Positions 15,181 through 23,316 of a DNA stretch of 64,000 nucleotides are shown piece by piece; within the stretch, counting starts at the first letter, position 1; every line of letters begins with the position of its first letter. Under the pieces are notes generated by a model. The model made no database searches. It saw nothing but the letters and a program-made list of their open reading frames with translations, and was not told the origin of the DNA. Source of the DNA: Clostridiales bacterium (lineage in GTDB: Bacteria; Bacillota; Clostridia; Oscillospirales; Oscillospiraceae); the NCBI GenBank assembly GCA_003150355.1, contig QAMJ01000014.1, positions 1 to 64,000 on the forward strand. The letters are read 5' to 3'. A program made the position numbers and the translations under genes.

Positions 15181-17072
15181 TCCTTGATTACCACCACCTC
15201 CCGATCTGCGCGATAATGCTGCTGTTCTTCGGCGCATTCTTTATCACGACCTTCGGCACCCGAGGCGGCGTGAGAAAGATCGTGTCAATGATCGCATCCG
15301 CGCTGAGCCTTGCCTGCCTTATCGCACTCATAAAGCCGGTAATGATAGACGGAGAGATAATCTCCTACTGGCTCGGCAACCGCAGCATCGCCGGCGGCTA
15401 CGCGATAGGCATCGCGATAGAGGTCGACGCGCTGAGCCTGTTCTTCGGGCTGCTCGTCGGTATCGCGGCCTTTGCCGCCTGCCTTTACAGCCTGGACTAT
15501 ATAACCCATGACGCGCATCAGGTGCAGTATTACACGCTGCTGCTTATGACATCCGGCGGCGTTCTCGGCATGGTGCTGACGGGCGATATCTTCAATATGT
15601 ATATCATGGTGGAGATACTCACCATAGGCGCGGTCGGCCTGACGGCGTACCGCAGCAAGAGCGAGGGCGCTCTTGAGGCGGCGTTCAAGTACCTTGTCGT
15701 CGGCTCCATCGGCTCGGCGTTCATCCTCACGGCGATAGTGATGCTCTATGCCGAGGCACATACGCTGAACCTCGCGCAGCTGGCCGCACTCCTGCCGGGC
15801 ATGCTGGGCTCCGGCAGAATGAAGATAGCTTTCGCGCTGCTGCTCGCGGGCTTCTCGACCAAGGCATTCATCGTGCCGTTCCATCCGCTTGCGGCGGACG
15901 CCCATGGCGCGGCTCCCGCGTCTGTGTCGCTGCTCATTTCGGGCGTGCTTACAAAGTCCGGCCTTTACGCGATCATCCGTCTGTGCTACTTCCTGTTCCA
16001 GGTCATGGACAAGGGGACGATGCAGTTCCTGCTCGTCTTCCTCGGCTGCGTCAGTATGCTCGTGTGCGTGACCATGGCGCTTGCGCAGCATGACTTCAAG
16101 CGTCTGCTCGCGTTCCACAGTATTTCCCAGATAGGCTACGTGCTCACGGCGGTTGGCCTTGCCACGGCGCTCGGCCTCTCCGCAGGACTTTACCACGCGA
16201 TGAACCACACCATCTTCAAGGGCCTGCTGTTCCTTGCTGCGGGTGCTGTTATGCACCAGACCGGCACAGGCGACCTTGACCGCCTCGGCGGGCTTGCAAA
16301 GAAGATGCCGCATACGACGGTGATGTTCCTCATAGGCGCGTTTTCCATAAGCGGTCTGCCGCCGTTCAACGGCTTTGCCTCAAAGTGGATGATCTATCAG
16401 GCAATTTACCAGAAGGCCGTCGAGAGCGGGAATTTCCTGTTCGTGTTCGCACTTATCGCGGCGCTCGTGACCTCGGTGCTGACGCTTGCGTCCTTCGTCA
16501 AGGTCAGCCAGAGCGTGTTCTTCGGCCAGCTCTCCGTCGAGTTTGAGAACACCGAGGAAGCGCCGATAGGCATGCGCATCGCAATGGGGCTGCTTGCGGC
16601 TCTCTGCGTTATCACCGGTCTTTTCCCGAACCTCGTCACCGCTTTCCTTACCGAGCCCGCGGCGACCGCCGCGCTGAATGCCGGTAAGTACATAAGCGCG
16701 ATGGGCTTTGACACCACGCTTGCTGCTCCCGTTATAAGCTTTGTGAGCATGGGTGTCTGGGCGCCGGTCAACTGGCTGCTCCTGCTGTGCATCACGCTGC
16801 TTGCGATAACCATCGCGGCGGTCTCTACCCGTTATGATGCGGCGAGAACTGCTGAGAGCGTGACCGACACCAAGTACCAGCTCTTCTACGGCGGCGAAAA
16901 GAACGTGTATTCTCAGGTCGGCGGCGAGGATCTCTTCTGGGGGCTCAAGCACAACTGGCGTCACTATTTCGATTTCATGCACAGGCTGCACAGCGGCGTT
17001 GTCAACGATTACGCACTGTGGGCGGTCGTAGACGTGACGGTCATCATGGCCTTCATGCTGATAGCGCTTTAA
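15177..17072 (+). CDS. Mrp/Mbh antiporter-like subunit D (MrpD/MbhH), long form with C-terminal lateral-helix region
   Basis: 631 residues and about 14 membrane spans. It belongs to the NuoL/M/N-MrpA/D proton-sodium translocating family. Visible landmarks are VEILTIGAVGLTAYR with the essential Glu, KAFIVPFHPLAADAHGAAPAS with Lys and His channel residues, and YHAMNHTIFKGLLF. The last ~110 residues hold an amphipathic region (LFWGLKHNWRHYFDFMH) and one final span. In Pyrococcus Mbh that part is a separate protein, MbhI. This is the only antiporter-like subunit in the operon, as in Mbh. Confidence 0.92.
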   Translation: MILDYHHLPICAIMLLFFGAFFITTFGTRGGVRKIVSMIASALSLACLIALIKPVMIDGEIISYWLGNRSIAGGYAIGIAIEVDALSLFFGLLVGIAAFAACLYSLDYITHDAHQVQYYTLLLMTSGGVLGMVLTGDIFNMYIMVEILTIGAVGLTAYRSKSEGALEAAFKYLVVGSIGSAFILTAIVMLYAEAHTLNLAQLAALLPGMLGSGRMKIAFALLLAGFSTKAFIVPFHPLAADAHGAAPASVSLLISGVLTKSGLYAIIRLCYFLFQVMDKGTMQFLLVFLGCVSMLVCVTMALAQHDFKRLLAFHSISQIGYVLTAVGLATALGLSAGLYHAMNHTIFKGLLFLAAGAVMHQTGTGDLDRLGGLAKKMPHTTVMFLIGAFSISGLPPFNGFASKWMIYQAIYQKAVESGNFLFVFALIAALVTSVLTLASFVKVSQSVFFGQLSVEFENTEEAPIGMRIAMGLLAALCVITGLFPNLVTAFLTEPAATAALNAGKYISAMGFDTTLAAPVISFVSMGVWAPVNWLLLLCITLLAITIAAVSTRYDAARTAESVTDTKYQLFYGGEKNVYSQVGGEDLFWGLKHNWRHYFDFMHRLHSGVVNDYALWAVVDVTVIMAFMLIAL

Positions 17073-17085
17073 GGGGGTGGGAAAT

Positions 17086-18117
17086 ATGATGAAAGATATT
17101 ATCGTCACGGCTCTGTATAACCTTGGCTACATCCTCATTTTCCCCGGCTTCCTGTTCTGCTTCTTCGCGGGGTTGCTGCTGTGCGGCATTGACCGCAAGC
17201 TTGTAGCCAAGATGCAGAAGCGCGTCGGCCCGCCGGTGCTCCAGCCGTTTTATGATTTCTTCAAGCTCTGCGGCAAGGAGTGCATCGTTCCCGCCGCGGC
17301 ATCAAGGACGATGTTCCTCATGGCTCCGCTGGTAGGGCTCGCGGCGCTCGTCGTGATACAGCTGTTTATCCCGGTGTTCACCTTCACCGCGTTTTCGCAG
17401 GTCGCGGATATCATCGTCATCCTCTACCTGCTGCTCATCCCGGCCATGTCCGCCATGCTCGGCGGCGCGGCCAGCGGCTCACCCTACGCGGGCGTCGGCC
17501 TCAGCCGCGAGATGGTCACTATCATCTCCTGCGAGCTGCCGCTGGTGCTGGTGCTGCTGTCGGTGGCAAAGACTGTGGGCGACGCGATGGGCACGGGGCT
17601 GTGCTTCTCACTGACGGATATTGCCCTGTATCAGGCGGCAAACGGCAGTCTGATCCTCAAGGCGAGCATGATCCCCGCTGCCGCGGCGATGCTGCTCATA
17701 ATCCCCGGCGAGACCGGCAACCACCCCTTTGACGCGGCCGAGGCCGAGACGGAGATATGCGAGGGCATGCTTGCCGAATACAGCGGCGCGCCGCTTGGCG
17801 TATATAAGCTCAATCACGCCATCAAGATGCTCACGCTTACAAGCCTGTTTGCCGCGCTGTTTCTCGGCGGCATCGGCGGCGGGATAGAAAAGCTCGTCGC
17901 GCTCATCGGGCTCACCGGCGGCGCTGCCGCGGGCATGACGATGCTGCTGGGCATAGTCATACTCCTGCTGCTGTGCATCGCGCTGACGGCAGTGAGCATA
18001 TCCTTCGTCCACGCAATCACCGCAAGGCTCAAGATAGAGCAGATATTCAAATACTACTGGACCGTTGTCTCCGGCCTTGCGCTCATAAGCCTTGTGCTGG
18101 CATGGTACGGTATGTAA
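17086..18117 (+). CDS. Hydrogenase membrane anchor, NuoH/MbhM/EchB-like
   Basis: 343 residues from ATG 17086, six bases after GGGGGTGGG. About eight membrane spans. RKLVAKMQKRVGPPVLQPFYDF is the NuoH loop that contacts the hydrophilic arm, and GNHPFDAAEAETEICEGML is the second conserved loop with acidic residues. The protein links the hydrogenase module to the ion-pumping module. Confidence 0.95.
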   Translation: MMKDIIVTALYNLGYILIFPGFLFCFFAGLLLCGIDRKLVAKMQKRVGPPVLQPFYDFFKLCGKECIVPAAASRTMFLMAPLVGLAALVVIQLFIPVFTFTAFSQVADIIVILYLLLIPAMSAMLGGAASGSPYAGVGLSREMVTIISCELPLVLVLLSVAKTVGDAMGTGLCFSLTDIALYQAANGSLILKASMIPAAAAMLLIIPGETGNHPFDAAEAETEICEGMLAEYSGAPLGVYKLNHAIKMLTLTSLFAALFLGGIGGGIEKLVALIGLTGGAAAGMTMLLGIVILLLLCIALTAVSISFVHAITARLKIEQIFKYYWTVVSGLALISLVLAWYGM

Positions 18118-18129
18118 GGAGGTGCGGGA

Positions 18130-18570
18130 ATGTTTAAGAAACTTATCGAGGAGAGCACCGGCAAATCCCCGTGGCTTTTCCACATCAACGCCGGTTCCTG
18201 CAACGGCTGCGATATAGAGCTTGTCTCCGTGCTGACCCCGCGCTACGATGCGGAGCGCCTTGGCTTTAAATTGACCGGCACCCCGCGCCATGCAGACATC
18301 GTCGTGGTCACGGGGCCTGTCACGAAGCAGTCCCTGCCGCGTGTGCTGAGCGCGATATCTCAGGTTCCCGAGCCGCGCTGCATAGTCACGATGGGCTCGT
18401 GCCCGCAGTCGGGCAACGTCTTCAAAGGCAGCTACTCCGTAGCGGGCCCCCTGAGCAAGTACGTCCATGTCGATGTAGACGTGGCCGGCTGCGCGCCCAA
18501 GCCCGAGGCCGTCATAGACGGGCTCGCACTGGCGGCAAAAATACTTCAGGAGAAGAGGGGGAAGATGTAA
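18130..18570 (+). CDS. Group 4 hydrogenase small subunit (MbhJ/EchC/NuoB-like)
   Basis: 146 residues. The four ligands of the proximal [4Fe-4S] cluster are visible: Cys24 and Cys27 in GSCNGCDIE, Cys91 in MGSCPQSG and Cys121 in VAGCAPKPE. It passes electrons between the ferredoxin-like subunit and the Ni-Fe site. The usual PGCPP has become AGCAP, a small deviation that leaves the Cys in place. An AAGGAGGTG site precedes the ATG, and the stop overlaps the next start by one base. Confidence 0.95.
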   Translation: MFKKLIEESTGKSPWLFHINAGSCNGCDIELVSVLTPRYDAERLGFKLTGTPRHADIVVVTGPVTKQSLPRVLSAISQVPEPRCIVTMGSCPQSGNVFKGSYSVAGPLSKYVHVDVDVAGCAPKPEAVIDGLALAAKILQEKRGKM

Positions 18571-19187
18571 TGGATTTCCCGTTTGCGAGAGAAGCGATAT
18601 CGAAGCTCTTCAGTAAATCCAGCTGCAATATGTACCCCGCCGTGCCGAGCGAAGCCGCGCAGAATTACCGCGGGCGCATCGCTTACCGTGCCGATAAGTG
18701 CATCGGCTGCGGCATGTGCGAGCGTGTCTGCGCCGGCGGCGCGATCACCAGGACGATAGAAAAGGGCGAGGACGGTCAGGGCGATAAGGTCACGCTGACC
18801 TTTGACCTCGGCTCCTGCACCTTCTGCGCCACCTGCGCCGATTTCTGCAGCCGCCATGCCATAACGCTCACCCGCGACTATCACATGATTGCGACCAAGG
18901 AAGAGGATCTGCTCGTCAGCGGAAGCTTTATAAAGGCTCCGCCGAAGAAGCCCGCCGCGCCCACGTCGGAGAAGAGCGCGGAAGCCTCCAATGTCAAGCC
19001 GCGCGGTGACGGTAAGCCTGCCTGTGATGAGAGCAGGTGCGTTCATTGCACGCTCTGCGCGAAGAAGTGCCCCGCGGACGCGCTGACCGTTGACAGAGCC
19101 GCCAAGACCTGGACGCTCGATGAGGACAAGTGCATCGGCTGCGGCACCTGCGCCGAGGCCTGCCCGAAGAACGCAATAGTTATCTGA
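18570..19187 (+). CDS. Four-cluster ferredoxin subunit of the hydrogenase (NuoI/MbhN-like with extra ferredoxin domain)
   Basis: 205 residues from ATG 18570, which overlaps the previous stop. Four complete CxxCxxCxxxC motifs are present: Cys44-54, Cys83-93, Cys157-167 and Cys188-198. The first two form the normal NuoI/MbhN subunit. A Pro/Ala/Lys-rich linker (about 122-148) leads to a second 2[4Fe-4S] ferredoxin domain absent from MbhN or EchF. The extra domain may act as a built-in electron entry or docking site for soluble ferredoxin. It is the last gene of the operon, followed by a strong terminator. Confidence 0.93.
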   Translation: MDFPFAREAISKLFSKSSCNMYPAVPSEAAQNYRGRIAYRADKCIGCGMCERVCAGGAITRTIEKGEDGQGDKVTLTFDLGSCTFCATCADFCSRHAITLTRDYHMIATKEEDLLVSGSFIKAPPKKPAAPTSEKSAEASNVKPRGDGKPACDESRCVHCTLCAKKCPADALTVDRAAKTWTLDEDKCIGCGTCAEACPKNAIVI

Positions 19188-19199
19188 AAATTATCTTAT

Positions 19200-19232
19200 A
19201 TCCCCCGGATCGGCTCTGACGCTCCGGGGGAT
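19200..19232 (+). terminator. Terminator of the hydrogenase operon
   Basis: A perfect 10-bp GC-rich stem (19200-19209 with 19223-19232) with A/T-rich flanks that extend the pairing (aattat/ataatt). Confidence 0.8.
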
Positions 19233-19506
19233 AATTATGCAGTTTGTACGGTTTCGATTTACATCGGAGCGAAATAAAGAATTTGGGCTCTGTGTCAATA
19301 GTTGGGGTAGAGCTTAGCAAGAAATAGCAGAAAGGCGTGAGCGGTGTGCCGCACACGCCTTTGCTGTATATAAAACAGCTACCTGAGATTTTAAGGTTTT
19401 TGTAAGAAAATGGAGAAAAAGTAAAAATTAGGCAGTATCGTTCCTTGAGGGAGCAGCATACTGCTCCTAAGCTGAAAGCATCTTGAATAGAAAGAGAGTG
19501 CAAAAG

Positions 19507-19905
19507 ATGTTTTCAAAAGACCTATCCACTTCCATTCTTCAGCTGTGCAGCGGCCGCGATCTCAGTTACGAAAAAGCCGCAGAGCTTTGTGGCTTCAGCC
19601 CAAGATACTTCGGCAGTGTTGCCAGAGGACAGACCAACGCATCGATCATTGTCCTTGAGAAGCTGTGTAAGGGCTTTGAGCTTACACCAAACGAACTGCT
19701 GAGGATCCCGCCGCTGTCGGATTCCAGGCTGCCCATGGCCGTTGCGGAGAGCCGTTTTATCTGTGGACTCGGCTGCTATCCCGTGTGCCCGTACTGCAAG
19801 CTGACGCTTGACCGAGAATACCAGCATTTCTGTGACCGCTGCGGGCAGGAACTCGATTGGAAGGATTATTCCAACGCGATCATTATCTTTCCCAGTCGGT
19901 CATGA
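19507..19905 (+). CDS. IS passenger protein: XRE-like helix-turn-helix plus zinc ribbon
   Basis: 132 residues from ATG 19507, with AGAGAGTG upstream (a TTG at 19483 is possible). The N-terminal half is an XRE/Cro helix-turn-helix (YEKAAELCGFSPRYFGSVARG). The C-terminal half has two Cys pairs, CPYC and CDRC, forming a zinc ribbon. It lies inside the IS and overlaps the end of the transposase gene by six bases. It may repress transposition or be cargo; the role is inferred only from position. Confidence 0.72.
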   Translation: MFSKDLSTSILQLCSGRDLSYEKAAELCGFSPRYFGSVARGQTNASIIVLEKLCKGFELTPNELLRIPPLSDSRLPMAVAESRFICGLGCYPVCPYCKLTLDREYQHFCDRCGQELDWKDYSNAIIIFPSRS

Positions 19906-21069
19906 AGCGCAGTGAAGGATCCTGTTCCTAAAAGTGGGGAAGCTTCTGACGCCGAAGCAAATGCGCTTGAGTACCTTGGTCTTGTTGTTGCAGCCCTCGG
20001 TGAAGCCGTTGGAATATGGCACATCAAAGCTGTTGAGGATATACTCGGACCAGTTGCGCACGGCGGTTATGCAGGCTTCAAATTCAGGGATATGGCTGTT
20101 TTCAGCATGGAACAACCATAAGGCGAGCCGTTCTTTTGCTGTTGCCGAATCCGGAGAGCGCATAAACTCTAAGAAGTCGTTCTTAAGATCATAAGCTATT
20201 TCAAGACGTGTAGATAAACCGAGGATGATCCTCAGATGTTCACGTTCCTCGTCCTTCAGCTTTTCCTTATTTTTGCACAGCAATCTCCTTGAATGCTTGC
20301 AGAACTTTCTCCACGCGGCCGAGAGCGCTTTCTGTTCTGCCTTCCTCACATTCTCCAAAGCCCATATGGCCTGACGGACTACGTGGTACCGGTCGATCAC
20401 TATTTTGGCATTCGGAAAGCATATTTCAGCAGTCTCTTTGAAGTAACGGTTCATGTCGATCACTACATACTTCACGTCTTTTCTGTTCTCAAACGTAAGG
20501 AAATACTTGATCAGGTCGCTCTTTTTGCGGTTGGGAAGTATGTCCGCTATCTTCCTGTTTTTTGCGTCGGTCAGGATAGTCTGGTACTTTTCGCCGCCCG
20601 CATTGCCATTGAACTCATCTATGGACAGCACCTCCGGAAGCTCCTTGCAGGAGTAATTCACGAGCTTGAAATACCTCAGCGCAGTCTGGGCCGAGATATT
20701 GTTCTTCCTGCCGATCTCCTTTGCCGAGCGCAGGTCTTTGAAGTCACAGATCACCTTTGCGGCAAGGCGGTTCGTTACTCTGTGGAACCGAGGAAGGAAA
20801 CTGTTTTCCTCATAGAACCGCTTCCCACAGGAGCCGCAGGCATACCTACGCTTTCTCAGGTACAGATATGTATGCACTCCATGCATGTCCAGATCCTTGA
20901 CTCGTTGTATACGGTAGTCGTGGATGCGCTCTGTCTCGCTTTGACAGCATGGGCAGATGTGCTTTTGCCGCGGCAACTCTATCTCTATGCAGCAGCCTGT
21001 TTCATTTTCATGAACATTTTTTACGATAACATCTTCCAATCCGAGCAGTTTTGAGGTATTATCTTTCAT
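19900..21069 (-). CDS. ISL3-family transposase
   Basis: 389 residues from the ATG at 21069; an in-frame ATG at 21111 would add 14 unconserved residues. The start LLGLEDVIVKNVHE, the zinc-binding CPCCQS and CGSCGKRF pairs, a helix-turn-helix region and the DDE catalytic core are visible. Acidic residues lie in SIDEFNG, VVIDMNRYF and FTEGCNNKTK. Length is full for ISL3, so the enzyme is probably intact. Confidence 0.92.
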   Translation of the reverse strand: MKDNTSKLLGLEDVIVKNVHENETGCCIEIELPRQKHICPCCQSETERIHDYRIQRVKDLDMHGVHTYLYLRKRRYACGSCGKRFYEENSFLPRFHRVTNRLAAKVICDFKDLRSAKEIGRKNNISAQTALRYFKLVNYSCKELPEVLSIDEFNGNAGGEKYQTILTDAKNRKIADILPNRKKSDLIKYFLTFENRKDVKYVVIDMNRYFKETAEICFPNAKIVIDRYHVVRQAIWALENVRKAEQKALSAAWRKFCKHSRRLLCKNKEKLKDEEREHLRIILGLSTRLEIAYDLKNDFLEFMRSPDSATAKERLALWLFHAENSHIPEFEACITAVRNWSEYILNSFDVPYSNGFTEGCNNKTKVLKRICFGVRSFPTFRNRILHCAS

Positions 21070-21158
21070 AGAGCATACAGTGTCCTTTCTTGTGGTGTCT
21101 CGCAGCTTCATTTTAAAGGATTTTTCTGTTATGCTCTACTCTTATTTTTCCCCACATG

Positions 21159-21204
21159 CTAAAAGTTGGAGTGCCCAGGTTTACCCGGGTACCCCAACTT
21201 TTAG
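21159..21204. repeat. 22-bp inverted repeat inside the IS right end
   Basis: The arms 21159-21180 and 21183-21204 match at 19 of 22 positions and the three exceptions allow G-U pairs, with a 2-base loop. It lies upstream of the transposase and may block read-through into it from outside or serve as transposase-binding site. Confidence 0.65.
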
Positions 21205-21236
21205 TTTACAACCTTTTTGTATATAAGAAGCTGATT

Positions 21237-21962
21237 TTACAGACCGAGGATGTTTCTCTTCCTTGCGGTGAACTCCTCTTTTGAGATGACTCCTGCGTCG
21301 AGCAGCATTTTGGCCTTTCCAAGCTGGTCAAGCGGGCCGTTGCCGGAGAAAAGCTCCGCGTCACTGACCTGCGCGCGTGGACGCTTTGACGCTGAGTAGC
21401 CTGCCTGCATGCCATAGAGCACAAGGCCGAGCATGACCGCGCCGAGGATCATAAACAGATAGTGAAGCCATGCGGTCAGACCCATACTGATATAGCCATA
21501 GTTTATCAACCTACATATTATGTAAACTAATAGCCTGACGCCATAGACGGAAGCTGCGGTAATGCCGAGAACTTTTGCACTTTTTTTGTTCAGCCCGGCT
21601 ATTATGATAAGGATAAAGAACACGACCTGAAAGGCTGCCAGAGAAATATTGAACAGAACTATGGAGAGATAATTGGAGTCAAGAGCGACGAGTTTAATAA
21701 AACTGATAAGCGAACGAACAGCGTTCAGCAGCGCGAGTCCTCCGCCAACGGCGGTAAAAACCGGAACGGATGCGAACGTGGATACCGCGATAAGAGCGCA
21801 GCCTATCATATACAGCACAGAGAAGATGAGCGATACTGCGTCGTATGATATGTTGTTTGATATATTCTTTATAAGCGAGATGACAGAGATAACAGCCGCC
21901 CCGGCGAAACAGGCGGCGGCAATATAGCGCCGGATATTTTTCTGTCTTGTCATTGGCCTCAC
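21237..21962 (-). CDS. Multi-pass membrane protein with C-terminal SHOCT domain
   Basis: 241 residues from a GTG that overlaps the previous stop; ATG 21953 is an alternative start. About six hydrophobic segments fill residues 10-190. The end, LGKAKMLLDAGVISKEEFTARKRNIL, is a SHOCT domain, a short motif thought to mediate oligomer formation. The upstream gene in the same unit ends with a similar short motif. Function unknown. Confidence 0.7.
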   Translation of the reverse strand: MRPMTRQKNIRRYIAAACFAGAAVISVISLIKNISNNISYDAVSLIFSVLYMIGCALIAVSTFASVPVFTAVGGGLALLNAVRSLISFIKLVALDSNYLSIVLFNISLAAFQVVFFILIIIAGLNKKSAKVLGITAASVYGVRLLVYIICRLINYGYISMGLTAWLHYLFMILGAVMLGLVLYGMQAGYSASKRPRAQVSDAELFSGNGPLDQLGKAKMLLDAGVISKEEFTARKRNILGL

Positions 21963-22312
21963 ATCCCTCCTGAAATGACAGCTTTCAGCTGGTAATATTC
22001 TTCATCGTTCAGTGCGCCGTTCTGGTGGAGCCTTGTCAGCTTTTCGAGATCGCTGTAAGATGCTGCCGGTGCGGCATATGGCTGCGGGGAAGCAGGAGCC
22101 GCGGCGCGGACATCCTCAATGTACTTGGATTTGTCCGCGGGCTGGAGATTGCCGCAGGCGATGTTGATAATGTCAATGAGCGAGAGAATGCCGAAGCAGC
22201 CGGCAGTCAGGAACTTGAGGATACCGATACCGGTATAGCCGAGATAGAAGCGGTCAACGCCCAATCCACCGAGAAGAATGGACAAGATAAGTGCTGTTGT
22301 TTTGCTTTTCAT
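21959..22312 (-). CDS. TM2-domain protein
   Basis: 117 residues from the ATG at 22312, nine bases after AAAGGA. The TM2 domain runs from LILSILLGGLGVDRFYLGY to about residue 65, with two membrane spans joined by a short turn. An Ala/Pro-rich linker follows, and a SHOCT-like end (LEKLTRLHQNGALNDEEYYQLK). It forms an operon with the next membrane gene (4-base overlap). TM2 proteins have no settled role in bacteria. Confidence 0.82.
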   Translation of the reverse strand: MKSKTTALILSILLGGLGVDRFYLGYTGIGILKFLTAGCFGILSLIDIINIACGNLQPADKSKYIEDVRAAAPASPQPYAAPAASYSDLEKLTRLHQNGALNDEEYYQLKAVISGGM

Positions 22313-22509
22313 TTCCATATTTCCTTTCCAGATGTTAATACGCAGCATTCGACAAATAGAAACATAGTATATATTTATATATGTTTTTGACAGCACGTCA
22401 ATACTTTTAAAAAAATGATTGACGCAAAATAAACAGTGTGATACAATTTATAATGGCAAAAGAAAAATTTGCACACAGCAAAAAAACAATAAAAAAGGAG
22501 AAAAAGATC

Positions 22510-22872
22510 ATGGGATTCGGAGAAGCTGTTCAATCGGTTTTCAGCAAGTATGCCACTTTCAGCGGTCGCGCAAGACGCAGTGAGTATTGGTACTTCGTGC
22601 TGCTTCAGGTGATCGTCACCGCCGTTCTCAACGGCCTTTATTCCGCAACTGAGTCGGTTGCATTTTCGGCCATTTTGGTTCTGTTCGACCTTGCACTGCT
22701 GGTTCCCAGCCTTGCTGTCTGCTGGCGCAGGCTGCATGATATCGGCAGGAGCGGCGCATATTACTTTTTCGTTCTTATCCCGCTGGTAGGCTGGATCCTT
22801 CTGCTGGTATGGATGTGCCAGGACAGTCAGCCCGGCGCAAATCAGTACGGCCCCAACCCCAAGGGAATGTAA
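22510..22872 (+). CDS. DUF805 membrane protein
   Basis: 120 residues from ATG 22510, nine bases after AAAAGGAG. The DUF805 pattern is clear: FSKYATFSGRARRSEYWYF near the start, CWRRLHDIGRSG before the third span, and the end WMCQDSQPGANQYGPNP. Four membrane spans are predicted. Function of the family is unknown. It is divergent from the TM2 gene. Confidence 0.9.
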   Translation: MGFGEAVQSVFSKYATFSGRARRSEYWYFVLLQVIVTAVLNGLYSATESVAFSAILVLFDLALLVPSLAVCWRRLHDIGRSGAYYFFVLIPLVGWILLLVWMCQDSQPGANQYGPNPKGM

Positions 22873-22898
22873 AAAAGCAGTACATAAAACAGCAAACA

Positions 22899-22928
22899 AC
22901 CGCCGCGGATCGACCGATCCGCGGCGGT
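22899..22928 (-). terminator. GC-rich hairpin below the 46-residue membrane protein
   Basis: A perfect 14-bp stem (22899-22912 with 22915-22928) with a 2-base loop. On the minus strand a T-rich stretch follows, so it probably ends the gene at 22945-23085. It may also stop the DUF805 transcript. Confidence 0.7.
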
Positions 22929-22944
22929 TATTGCGCTTTACGCC

Positions 22945-23085
22945 TTATTCTTTAATTTCTTCGGTGTTTGCCTCAGGTGCAGCTGCACCCTTCTTTTTAT
23001 TCTTAGCTTCGACGATCCTCGAAACTACGAGGTAAACTATCATCAGACCGAATATTACGCAAATAACTACTCCAGCAGGTTCCAT
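22945..23085 (-). CDS. Small single-pass membrane protein (46 residues)
   Basis: The frame starts at ATG 23085, with AAAGGAGTG eight bases upstream. Residues 5-22 (GVVICVIFGLMIVYLVVS) form one membrane span. The tail is Lys-rich, then Ala/Glu-rich. The layout recalls the gamma subunits of sodium-pumping decarboxylases, but no partner gene is near. I give no family. Confidence 0.6.
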   Translation of the reverse strand: MEPAGVVICVIFGLMIVYLVVSRIVEAKNKKKGAAAPEANTEEIKE

Positions 23086-23234
23086 TGCTTCTCACTCCTT
23101 TACGGTAAATTTATGCGAGAGACGCTTTTCTTAACGTTTCCTTAACACGAAGTATAGCAGAACCCATTCGTAATTGCAAGAGCTTTGTAGAAGAAAATTG
23201 AGAAATATCAAAGTTTTCCGGATTTCGGTAAAAA

Positions 23235-23268
23235 AACACGGACACCATTTTTTAACGGCGTCCGTGTT
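23235..23268 (-). terminator. Terminator of the cysteine desulfurase gene
   Basis: A perfect 9-bp stem (23235-23243 with 23260-23268). On the minus strand it is followed by a run of seven T, 50 bases beyond the stop. Confidence 0.8.
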
Positions 23269-23316
23269 AAGATTCTTTGCTACGGCTTAACGGGGGTCAA
23301 GCTGTGGTCACCCGGT

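Larger units (their letters stand above)
19286..21213. mobile_element. ISL3-family insertion sequence with passenger HTH gene
   Basis: The left end begins ggctctgtgtcaatagttgg, typical of ISL3-family ends. The right end (21190-21213, read inward) matches it at 16 of 24 positions, including a shared AGTTGGGGTA. The outer part of the right end is poorly conserved, and no 8-base target duplication is evident, so the element may be old or the right border may be slightly off. It contains a transposase on the minus strand and a small regulator on the plus strand, tail to tail. It inserted just beyond the hydrogenase terminator and breaks no gene that I can see. Confidence 0.85.

Noticed and set aside
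15285..16313. 342-codon minus-strand frame inside the MrpD-like gene
   Set aside because: It is rich in Arg, His and Glu as expected of the complement of membrane-protein codons, and has no ribosome site or family motif.
10694..19187. Reading the island as a complex I (nuo) operon
   Set aside because: The large subunit keeps all four nickel-ligating Cys, hyp genes are in the operon, and nuoE, F, G, A and J are missing.
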